From: Fen-1058 sp964398185
GTDB taxonomy: Bacteria > Chloroflexota > Anaerolineae > Fen-1058
NCBI GenBank assembly: GCA_964398185.1
Contig: CAYNML010000006.1
Coordinates: forward strand, 1-64,000
Direction: 5' to 3'
DNA length: 64,000 bases
Part shown: piece after piece, positions 36,172 to 43,217 of the stretch
Layout of the letters: each line of letters starts with the position of its first letter
Position numbering within the stretch: position 1 is the stretch's first letter
Notes under the pieces: generated by a model
The model's input: only the letters and a program-made list of their open reading frames with translations
Database searches by the model: none
Told to the model about the DNA's origin: nothing
Translations under genes and position numbers: made by a program

Positions 36172-36636
36172 TTAACCGGCGCGCATGGCGCCGGCTTGCC
36201 GATAGTAGTCCTGGGCCTGCGCTTCCGCGCCGCGCAAGAAGCATACATGTCCTAACTGCTCCAGCACATCGATCTGGCCCGCGCGATCGCCCTGCTTCCG
36301 ATAGGTGGTCAGCGCCTGCCCGAAGAGGTTGTCGGCGGCGTCATATTCAGCGCGCAGCAATGCTTGGACCCCCTGCTGGAACAAATCCTGCGCCGCGCCA
36401 GTAGCGGCCGCGGGGGCCACCGCGGGTTGATCGGCTGGGGCAGTGTCCGCAAGTGGTTCGATCGGCGCTGCCGCTTGAGATTCAGCCAGCACGGACGCAG
36501 CCTCATCAGCCGGGATCGGGATGGCGGCTTTCTTCTTGTCGGCTTTAGCTTTCTTGCCCGACTTGGCTTCCGCGGCCGAAGCGCCTGGGGGAACTTCAGG
36601 TGTGTCGGTCTGCTCAGGTGTCTGATCGTCTGACAT
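36172..36636 (-). CDS. Small TPR-like protein with charged disordered N-terminus
   Basis: 154 aa, ATG after AGGAAAG. The first 85 residues are Ala/Pro/Lys/Glu-rich and probably disordered. Residues about 85-150 form two TPR-type helical hairpins (AQDLFQQGVQALLRAEYDAADNLFGQALTTYRK, then QIDVLEQLGHVCFLRGAEAQAQDYYRQAG). It is located between the PLC-like cargo and the cap gene. TPR proteins commonly act as adaptors, so a cargo-loading or assembly adaptor is possible. No defined family is recognised. Confidence 0.7.
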   Translation of the reverse strand: MSDDQTPEQTDTPEVPPGASAAEAKSGKKAKADKKKAAIPIPADEAASVLAESQAAAPIEPLADTAPADQPAVAPAAATGAAQDLFQQGVQALLRAEYDAADNLFGQALTTYRKQGDRAGQIDVLEQLGHVCFLRGAEAQAQDYYRQAGAMRAG

Positions 36637-36696
36637 GATGTTCTTTCCTAATTCCAGAATATCAACTCGTGCGCTGACGGGTCACGCAACCTGCAC

Positions 36697-38676
36697 TTAC
36701 TGTCCAGCGGCTAGCTGTTCCTGCTCGGCCTGCGTCAGATCAAGCGCGATGTCGCTTTCATCCTGCCGCATCACGCTTTCCAGCCAATTGATGGCCGTCG
36801 TGGCTTTGGCTTCACCTTTCAGGGAGGTGTCAGTGGCATACTTGCTGCCTCTCCAATCGGCGATGGCCGTCAAGACGTTTTTGACGGCGACCATTTCAGA
36901 TTTGTACTGAATGCCCACATTGGATTTGTATTCCAGTAGGGCATCATAAGTCTGCGAATTGTTCACCACGCGCCGCAGTTCGGCGCTCCAGGTAAAGTAG
37001 AAAGGCAATTTTTTCTTGAATTGTTCGTGCGCGCTCTGACGGAAATGCCGGGTGGCCTTGGCTGTCCTGTCGGCCGCGCCCTGTTCCAGCACGAAGACTT
37101 CACCCAGCAAGTAGGATTTCACCACGAGCCAGGGAGCGCCGGCCTTTAAGTACGTCAGCACCATAGCGCCGGTTTGGACGGCGTCGTCGGCGCTGACCGA
37201 GGCTTCCACGCGTTTGGCATCGGTCTCGCCTTTGGTCACCACATCGGCCTTGCCATGCCGGCCGTGATCCTGCGCGCCATAATCCTGGAAGGCGCGGATC
37301 TTGCCGTAACCGCTTTCGCCGGACTTTTTGCGGGCGCGCTGCGTGTGGGCGGCGCAGAAGGTATCTTGAATCATGTGCAGCAGGCTGCCCATGGCGACGG
37401 CCTTCAACCTGGCATCATCGTTCACCATGAACAGCCAGGAAACTTGCTTGCCTTCATAATCTTTCGCCGGAAACAGCCCCTGAATCAGCGGCACCGGGAC
37501 TTTGCTCAGCACGGCATCTTTGGTGATGCGACCCTGCGCGATGGCGTAGCAGAACTCGGCCCAGGCCAGCATGTAGTCCACCGTCTGGCTGGCCTTTTGT
37601 TCGGCCATGGCCATGCCGTGCAGGAACTGCATGTCCTGGTTGTGACTGCGGTAGGTGATGGCGGTCTTGGGCCCGATGCCGACAATGGCCGAAGCTGCCC
37701 CGTACCCACCAGGCAGGTCGTTCCATTTCGATCCTTCGACGAAACCTTCTCTACCCCCAAACTGTTCCTGAATTTCTTCCTCAGTGAAGCCGGCTTTTCT
37801 CAAGCTCTCGCGGGTGAGGATTTCATGCCCCTCCCCCTTAGCGCCCATGCTCCAGCGCTGCACACTGGGCCTGACCGAGCCGGTTTGCTGCACGACGTGG
37901 GTCAGCTCATGCGCCAGCAGCGATTTGCCTGCCGACGACTCCAGATCGGTCTTGCCTTCACCCAGATAGATATCCTGACCCAGGGTGAAGGCCTGCGCGC
38001 TGACCGATCGGTTGAGCTGGGCCGACTGGCCGCCGGTATGAATCCGCACGCCGCTGAAGTCGGCGCCAAAGCGCGGTTCCATAAAATCGCGCACAGGGTC
38101 AGGTAAGGGGCGGCCTCCGCCGCGTGTGGCTGACAGCTGCTGCTCGAAAGCACCGCTAATCTCAAATCCCGCCCCATGTAATGAGCGCTGAATGTCGGGT
38201 TTGGCCTGAAGTTCTTCTTCCTCTTCGGCCACACGCTGCACGATCGGTTTGAGTTGAACCTCTGCCTCTTCGACAGCGGCCCGCTGCACCAGCGGCGTGA
38301 TCGACGCCGCCAGCGGCTTCATCTGCAACTCTTCTTCCTCTTCGGGCGCGCGCTGCACCGCCGGTTGAGTTGGCATGGGAGCGGACATGTTCATCACTTG
38401 CGCCGCCACCCGATCGGCTTCCTGCTCGTAGCAATCCCCCGCCGCGCCAACGGTAAGCTTGGTCTGGATCAAGCGCGACACCGCAGAGTTGCCGGCGAGG
38501 TGCTGCAGATTGAGCACCTGGGCCGGTGAGGGGAGGACCGCGTCGCCAATGGGCTGCTGCGCCAGCGGCTCAGCCACCGGTTTGGATTCGGTACGCGCCA
38601 CGGCAACCTGCGGCGTTTTGTCCCGGCGTTTCGGCGTGGCTCTGGTTGGATTTTGATCAGATGTTTTGGCTGACAT
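36697..38676 (-). CDS. DUF4157 cargo with zinc phospholipase C-like domain
   Basis: 659 aa, ATG after AAGG. Residues 1-70 are a leader ending SRLIQTKLTVGAAGD-YEQEAD. Acidic VQRAPEEEEELQMKP-type repeats follow (about 105-165), then DUF4157 (about 167-266) with HELTH at 256-260, a predicted zinc metallopeptidase motif. Directly after it is VQR-W275. The rest resembles zinc-dependent phospholipase C / S1-P1 nuclease folds: H284 (GHEIL), D320 (KWND), H345, H353, then H434-x3-D438-x5-H444 and H474-x3-D478. The H-x3-D-x5-H spacing equals that of Bacillus phospholipase C. In that enzyme an N-terminal Trp made by cleavage binds zinc, so cleavage after VQR would generate Trp275 as the N-terminus. It is a likely membrane-attacking effector; substrate untested. 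Confidence 0.85.
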   Translation of the reverse strand: MSAKTSDQNPTRATPKRRDKTPQVAVARTESKPVAEPLAQQPIGDAVLPSPAQVLNLQHLAGNSAVSRLIQTKLTVGAAGDCYEQEADRVAAQVMNMSAPMPTQPAVQRAPEEEEELQMKPLAASITPLVQRAAVEEAEVQLKPIVQRVAEEEEELQAKPDIQRSLHGAGFEISGAFEQQLSATRGGGRPLPDPVRDFMEPRFGADFSGVRIHTGGQSAQLNRSVSAQAFTLGQDIYLGEGKTDLESSAGKSLLAHELTHVVQQTGSVRPSVQRWSMGAKGEGHEILTRESLRKAGFTEEEIQEQFGGREGFVEGSKWNDLPGGYGAASAIVGIGPKTAITYRSHNQDMQFLHGMAMAEQKASQTVDYMLAWAEFCYAIAQGRITKDAVLSKVPVPLIQGLFPAKDYEGKQVSWLFMVNDDARLKAVAMGSLLHMIQDTFCAAHTQRARKKSGESGYGKIRAFQDYGAQDHGRHGKADVVTKGETDAKRVEASVSADDAVQTGAMVLTYLKAGAPWLVVKSYLLGEVFVLEQGAADRTAKATRHFRQSAHEQFKKKLPFYFTWSAELRRVVNNSQTYDALLEYKSNVGIQYKSEMVAVKNVLTAIADWRGSKYATDTSLKGEAKATTAINWLESVMRQDESDIALDLTQAEQEQLAAGQ

Positions 38677-38767
38677 GATGATTGCCTTGTGTCCTGCTTG
38701 CCCCCGCTGTCACGGCATCCGCTGATTGGCGCCGCGCGACTGCACTGCCACAGCGCCGAGCGCCTCC

Positions 38768-39733
38768 TCACCTTTCCAGTTCGATGATTGCTTCAGCCGG
38801 CGAGATTTCGGCTTTGATCACCGCTTGAATGCCGGGCAGGTATAAATCCATCAAGCTGACGTTGGCTTCGACCAACTGGCGCACCAGCGCCCGGCTCAAG
38901 CGATCGCCTTCCACATCCAGGCTTGTTTTGAAACGGACTTCACCGCTGGCCCAGTTCATCTCAAAGTTGCCGACGATGAGACCGAAGTTGGCGCGTGTGA
39001 GGTATTCCGCCACGGCGGCTCGTCTCTCGGGTGGAACCTGTTCCGGGCAGACCGAGTAGAAGGCACACTGAGTGCCTGCCCGCCGCACGTGCGCAAAACA
39101 CGGCCACACCGCGCTGCTGCCTTGAAAACGCAGTTCCAAAGTTTCCTGTTCAGGTACGCGCTGAAAAGACCAGTCAATCTGGCGAAAGAAATCGGCAAAT
39201 ATTTCCAGCGCGTCCAATTCAAAAGGGGGCGCATTCTCCTCACCGATATCGGTGTCGGCCCAGATGGTGCTGTAACCCGTTTTCAGGGCGCCGGCGTCCT
39301 GCAAGTCGGGCGGCAGTTCCACGGCTTGCTTGACATGCAGAGCGTACCAGCTCCGCGTATCCAACAGCGGGTTGGCCGCGCCGGATTGGCTCAATTTGAA
39401 TAGACGATTCACCGCTTCATCAGCCTGTGTGATTCCTTCATTCAGAGTCGGCAGCAATTCAGCATCCAACGCCACATCCAACTCGACCGGATGCGCGGCA
39501 TTAAACTCGCCGCCCCTGGGGCCGCGCACTTCAGGCTGCAGGTTGAAGAGCGCCTCGCTGTCAATGCGCGCATAAACATCGAGCGGCACGTGCAGCGCCA
39601 GATGGCACTCCACAATCTCCTCGTCCTCTTCGACCACACGTATGGTCGAGACTTGTGCGGTCAAGGGCGCGCCGGCCGGCGGCAAAAAGGTCAGTGGTTC
39701 CTCGATGGTGTACTCGGACTCTGCATGTGACAT
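38768..39733 (-). CDS. YbjN-like (secretion-chaperone fold) protein, two-domain
   Basis: 321 aa. The C-terminal half (about 165-320) aligns by eye with the 154-aa protein at 47904-48368: both have F-Y-S-[VL]-CP, PPERRAAVAEYLTRANFGLI-VGNFEMNWASGEVRFKTS and a closing LPGIQAV helix. This is the YbjN family pattern, whose fold resembles type III secretion chaperones. The N-terminal half (QVSTIRVVEEDEEIVECHLALHVPLDVYARI...) is a second, different domain of unknown type. It is directly upstream of the PLC-like cargo in transcription order, so chaperoning that cargo is the working idea. No catalytic motif is seen. Confidence 0.68.
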   Translation of the reverse strand: MSHAESEYTIEEPLTFLPPAGAPLTAQVSTIRVVEEDEEIVECHLALHVPLDVYARIDSEALFNLQPEVRGPRGGEFNAAHPVELDVALDAELLPTLNEGITQADEAVNRLFKLSQSGAANPLLDTRSWYALHVKQAVELPPDLQDAGALKTGYSTIWADTDIGEENAPPFELDALEIFADFFRQIDWSFQRVPEQETLELRFQGSSAVWPCFAHVRRAGTQCAFYSVCPEQVPPERRAAVAEYLTRANFGLIVGNFEMNWASGEVRFKTSLDVEGDRLSRALVRQLVEANVSLMDLYLPGIQAVIKAEISPAEAIIELER

Positions 39734-39765
39734 GAGCCTGCTCTTTTCTGTAGGTGGGATGACGG

Positions 39766-42465
39766 TTAAATGAACTTCCAGCCGCCCTTGTACTTGACGC
39801 CGAAGACGCGGCGCGTCTTCTTCTGCTTGCCCTTGAAGACTTCCAGATCGAGCGAGATCTCCTGGGAACTTTCCACGGCGATGGTGATTTCCACGCCGTC
39901 GGACGGGCTGTAACCGATGGTAACCCGCAGGCTATAGTCGGCGGAGCCGCCCAGGCCGGGCGCGCTGTCTTCAACGCCGAACTTCGCTTCAAACATCTGG
40001 TTGCCGAGCAAGGAAGACATCGCGCCGCCGGTATCGCTGACAAAGTTGGCGACATTGCCCGCCAGTTTGGCCGTGTTCCTATCGCTCTCCAATCGCGAAC
40101 GGATTAGCGTGACCGCATTGCCCACAAAGGCTTGCACCAGCGGCGTGATGGCCATGCCCGTGCCCAGCGGCATGGATAGCGTGCCGACGATCTCGCCTTC
40201 CAGACCGTCAAATTGCGCCTCACGTTGATACCAGGCCGTATCGATGCTCCCGGTGTCCGGCGCAGCCCAGTTCAACTTGAAACTGGCCTCGCCTTTCAAC
40301 AGGCCGGCATCCACCTCGCCGCTGAATTCCAGCACGTGCATACTCTTGCCAAATTTGGCTTGCGCCCCGCGCAGAGCGGGTGTGTAGGTCTGCTCCAATG
40401 CCGACTTGCCGCTGGTGAATTGGCCCTTCTTGGTCAGGAATTGCTGCTTCCTGCTTTCGACACTGGCCTTGGTATAGCGTGTGCCGGTAGTGTACTTGAT
40501 GCCACCGCCCACACCCAGCTGGGTACCGCCCACGCCCACCTTGGCTTCGGCCCCCACGCCGGCCAACATACCGGTTTCCACATAGGTGCTCTTTGTGGTT
40601 TCGTCGCTGCCGCCAAAGGCTTGCTGCTCCACTTTACTGGCCCAGCGCTCGGCGCGCTTGTAACCGACGAAACTGGAAGTGCCGCCCCAGATGAAGCTGG
40701 ATATCTCGCGCGGAATCCAACTGGACTCTACAAAGCGGCGGTACAACGCATATGAGATGAGCTTTAGCGCCGTCGCGGCGTCTTTGGCGGATGATTCAAA
40801 GTAGCCGCCCAGCTCGCCTTTCAACTCCACGCCGCCCGGCAGTTTGCCGCCCCCGGTGAGTGCCGCTTCGCAGCCGACTTTCACCATGTCATCGCGCTCA
40901 GCCTCAAACTTCAGCCGCCCCCCGATGAAGCCCACCCCGCTGGGATCGACCGGGAACTGGACTTCCAGCTCCAGCTCGCTCGACTCGCCCTTGTTGGGTA
41001 CGGCCATATCGATCGTCCAGGCCGCTTTAGAGAAGACAGAATCGGCGTTGCCCTCATAGCGGGCGCGCAGTTTCTGCACTTGCTCGTTGGGGCCGCTGAC
41101 ACGGTCGGGCAATTGTTCTTGTTGGCCGGTTTTCATCTTCTGCGCTTCTTCGAGAGGCGGAATGTCGTGCTGCTCAAGCTGCTGCAAGAAACGCTCCATG
41201 CCGGCCATGCGCTTGGTGCGCGCGCTGTCGCCGGTATGCTCGTCGATCCACATGCGCGTCAATTCGCGGATCTGCGAGACGATGGCAATGGCCCGATCCA
41301 GCTCGCCCCCGTACGGATTACGAATGGAGTGGTACTCGGCGATGAGCGCTTCGATCGCCTTGAGCGTTTTGCCCCGGCCCGAGAAAACACCTTCGTACGT
41401 TTGCGCCTTGAAGGCTTCAACCGTGATGAGGCGCTGCACCTGGCCGCGCGGCGCAGCCTGAATGCGCGGTGAGACGGGTTTGCGGCGCACAGCGCCTGTT
41501 TGCTGCACCACGTGGGTCAGTTCATGCGCCAATAGGGATTTGCCTGCTGACGATTCCACATCGTCCTTGCCTTCGCCCAGATAAATATCGCGCCCCAACG
41601 TGAAGGCCTGCGCGCTGATCGATCGATTGAGCTGCGCCGCCTGGCTGCCGGTGTGAAGGCGCACGCCGCTGAAGTCAGATCCGAAGCGTGGTTCCATGAA
41701 ATTGCGCACAGTCGCCGGCAGCGGACGCCCCTCGCCCCGGCTGGCCGCCAACTGCTGTTCAAATTTGCCGCTGACCTCGAAGCCCGCCCCAGTGGACGCG
41801 CGCTGGATTTCAGGTTTGGCTTGCAGCTCTTCTTCTTCAGGGGCGCGCTGCACGATCGGTTTGGTNNNNNNNNNNNNNNNNNNNNNNNNNNNNNNNNNNN
41901 NNNNNNNNNNNNNNNNNNNNNNNNNNNNNNNNNNNNNNNNNNNNNNNNNNNNNNNNNNNNNNNNNTCTTCAGGGGCGCGCTGCACGATCGGTTTGGTCTG
42001 AAGCTCCTCTTCCTCGATCGCAGCCCGCTGCAGCAGCGGCTTCAGCTGAAGCTCTTCTTCCTCTTCAGGGGCGCGCTGCACCAGGGGGGTGATCGAAGCC
42101 GCCAACGGCGCGGCCAGCGGCTTCATTTGAAGTTCTTCCTCGTCTTCAGGGGCGCGCTGCACCGCCGCTTGAGTCTGGGCCGGCGCAGGCATCGCCATTA
42201 CCTGTTCGGCTACGCGATCGGCTTCCTGCTCATATTGATCGCCAGCCGGACCAACCGTGAGCTTGGTCTGAATCAAACGTGACGCAGCGCGATTGCCGGT
42301 GAGTTTCTGCGCGGCAAGCAGCGCCTCAGGCGAAGCTGTCAAAGGATCAACCAGAGCGCGCTGCACGGCGGCTGAATCGACGGCAGACACAACCGGTTTA
42401 GGCTTAGGCTGGCGTTCTGCTTTATCGCTCTGTTTGGAAGTCGTTCGAGTGTGCTGATCAGCCAT
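39766..42465 (-). CDS. DUF4157 cargo with Gly-rich C-terminal domain (contains assembly gap)
   Basis: About 899 aa as written, including 34 unknown residues from a 100-N gap. The N-terminus QPKPKPVVSAVDSAAVQRAL is closely shared with the lipase at 43218-45029. SRLIQTKLTVGPAGDQYEQEAD comes next, then at least five VQRAPEEEE-ELQ-KP repeats around the gap, then DUF4157 with LLAHELTHVVQQ. The C-terminal 520 residues begin after RGQVQRL: a helical part (about 50 residues after MERFLQQLEQH), then a beta-rich Gly-rich region (VGAEAKVGVGGTQLGVGGG, LGGSADYSLRVTIGYSP) ending KYKGGWKFI. No catalytic motif is recognised. A pore-forming or coat-like role is possible. The true length is unknown because the gap lies inside the repeats. 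Confidence 0.8.
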   Translation of the reverse strand: MADQHTRTTSKQSDKAERQPKPKPVVSAVDSAAVQRALVDPLTASPEALLAAQKLTGNRAASRLIQTKLTVGPAGDQYEQEADRVAEQVMAMPAPAQTQAAVQRAPEDEEELQMKPLAAPLAASITPLVQRAPEEEEELQLKPLLQRAAIEEEELQTKPIVQRAPEXXXXXXXXXXXXXXXXXXXXXXXXXXXXXXXXXXTKPIVQRAPEEEELQAKPEIQRASTGAGFEVSGKFEQQLAASRGEGRPLPATVRNFMEPRFGSDFSGVRLHTGSQAAQLNRSISAQAFTLGRDIYLGEGKDDVESSAGKSLLAHELTHVVQQTGAVRRKPVSPRIQAAPRGQVQRLITVEAFKAQTYEGVFSGRGKTLKAIEALIAEYHSIRNPYGGELDRAIAIVSQIRELTRMWIDEHTGDSARTKRMAGMERFLQQLEQHDIPPLEEAQKMKTGQQEQLPDRVSGPNEQVQKLRARYEGNADSVFSKAAWTIDMAVPNKGESSELELEVQFPVDPSGVGFIGGRLKFEAERDDMVKVGCEAALTGGGKLPGGVELKGELGGYFESSAKDAATALKLISYALYRRFVESSWIPREISSFIWGGTSSFVGYKRAERWASKVEQQAFGGSDETTKSTYVETGMLAGVGAEAKVGVGGTQLGVGGGIKYTTGTRYTKASVESRKQQFLTKKGQFTSGKSALEQTYTPALRGAQAKFGKSMHVLEFSGEVDAGLLKGEASFKLNWAAPDTGSIDTAWYQREAQFDGLEGEIVGTLSMPLGTGMAITPLVQAFVGNAVTLIRSRLESDRNTAKLAGNVANFVSDTGGAMSSLLGNQMFEAKFGVEDSAPGLGGSADYSLRVTIGYSPSDGVEITIAVESSQEISLDLEVFKGKQKKTRRVFGVKYKGGWKFI
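41866..41965. other. Assembly gap of exactly 100 N inside cargo leader repeats
   Basis: One hundred unknown bases. The same 32-bp sequence ends just before the gap (41834-41865) and starts just after it (41966-41997), so the assembler stopped within a tandem repeat encoding VQRAPEEE. One hundred N is a conventional placeholder; the real copy number of the repeat is unknown. Confidence 0.98.
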
Positions 42466-42586
42466 CGCAATACCCTACCTTTCACGCGCAAATCTCGAAC
42501 AAAGGTCCGCCACACAACGCTCACAACCGTCTCGCTCGCTAACGTCCTGCGCCGGGAGAACACTTCTGTCAGAAATATTGTTGCAC

Positions 42587-42601
42587 GATGCAGTTTGCAT
42601 C
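42587..42601. promoter_or_regulatory. Possible operator: small inverted repeat with TTGCA repeats
   Basis: In the 194-bp gap upstream of the Gly-rich cargo gene, GATGCA-GTT-TGCATC forms a 6-3-6 inverted repeat. TTGCAC/TTGCAT/TTGCAC occur at 42581, 42595 and 42610, 14-15 bp apart. It could be a regulator site or a chance pattern. No promoter hexamers fit convincingly around it, and nothing else is seen in the gap. Confidence 0.2.
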
Positions 42602-42659
42602 AGGTTGATTTGCACCAGCTTTCTGCCGTTAAGCAGAGGGGAGATTCTGCTTGATCAAT

Positions 42660-43127
42660 CTACGTCAGCTGCGTCGATAGAATCATGCGTTCCAGCAGCG
42701 GCACATCGCGCGCGGCCAGCGTTTTGAGCGTGGCCGCCTTCAAGACAAACGCAGTGGCGGCGTTCGGCCAGATCATGACCTGCAGATTGACCGAATAGAT
42801 CGCGGTGCTGTCGTAGCGCCACTCGACCTGCCGCCAGAAAGCCCGCACACCGGCCACAGTCACCTCTTCGCTGCGCAGCACGCGATAGTCTGGATAAGCC
42901 GCGCGCTGCTGTTCTTCCGAGTAACGGATGGTCTCCGCCAGCCATTCATCGCCGGTCCCGTCAGGCGTCATGCGCACATAGCTCAGCTGCGGACGATAAC
43001 CGTCGCGCTCGGCCGGGCCGGAGATCACAAACTGCGTGTCGCTCAGCGTCTGCACCGTCCAATCTTTCGGGTGAGACACCGTCACGCCCACAGTCGGATT
43101 AGAATAAGCGACCCATTGAGAAGCCAT
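42660..43127 (-). CDS. DcrB/PsbP-like small protein, putative cargo chaperone
   Basis: 155 aa without signal peptide. Sequence pattern of the DcrB/PsbP (DUF1795-type) fold: WVAYSNPTVGVTVSHPKDWTVQ at the start, then EVTVAGVRAFWRQVEWRYDS...YSVNLQVMIWPNAATAFVLKAATLK in the second half. Such proteins are small alpha/beta folds that act as accessory or assembly factors near secretion islands (DcrB-like proteins also occur beside type VI effectors). It lies just upstream of the Gly-rich DUF4157 cargo and downstream of the lipase, so an effector-loading role for one of them is likely but inferred. Confidence 0.65.
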   Translation of the reverse strand: MASQWVAYSNPTVGVTVSHPKDWTVQTLSDTQFVISGPAERDGYRPQLSYVRMTPDGTGDEWLAETIRYSEEQQRAAYPDYRVLRSEEVTVAGVRAFWRQVEWRYDSTAIYSVNLQVMIWPNAATAFVLKAATLKTLAARDVPLLERMILSTQLT

Positions 43128-43217
43128 GATCCGTTCTTAGTCCTTGATCAATTGTACTTCAGACAGCACAAGCGGTGCTCGGCCAGCCCGATCGATCTTC
43201 AGCCCTTATCAGGCATC

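Noticed and set aside
42541..42660. CRISPR-like or iteron array from the TTGCA repeats
   Set aside because: Only three 5-6-bp units, too short and few for a CRISPR or origin.
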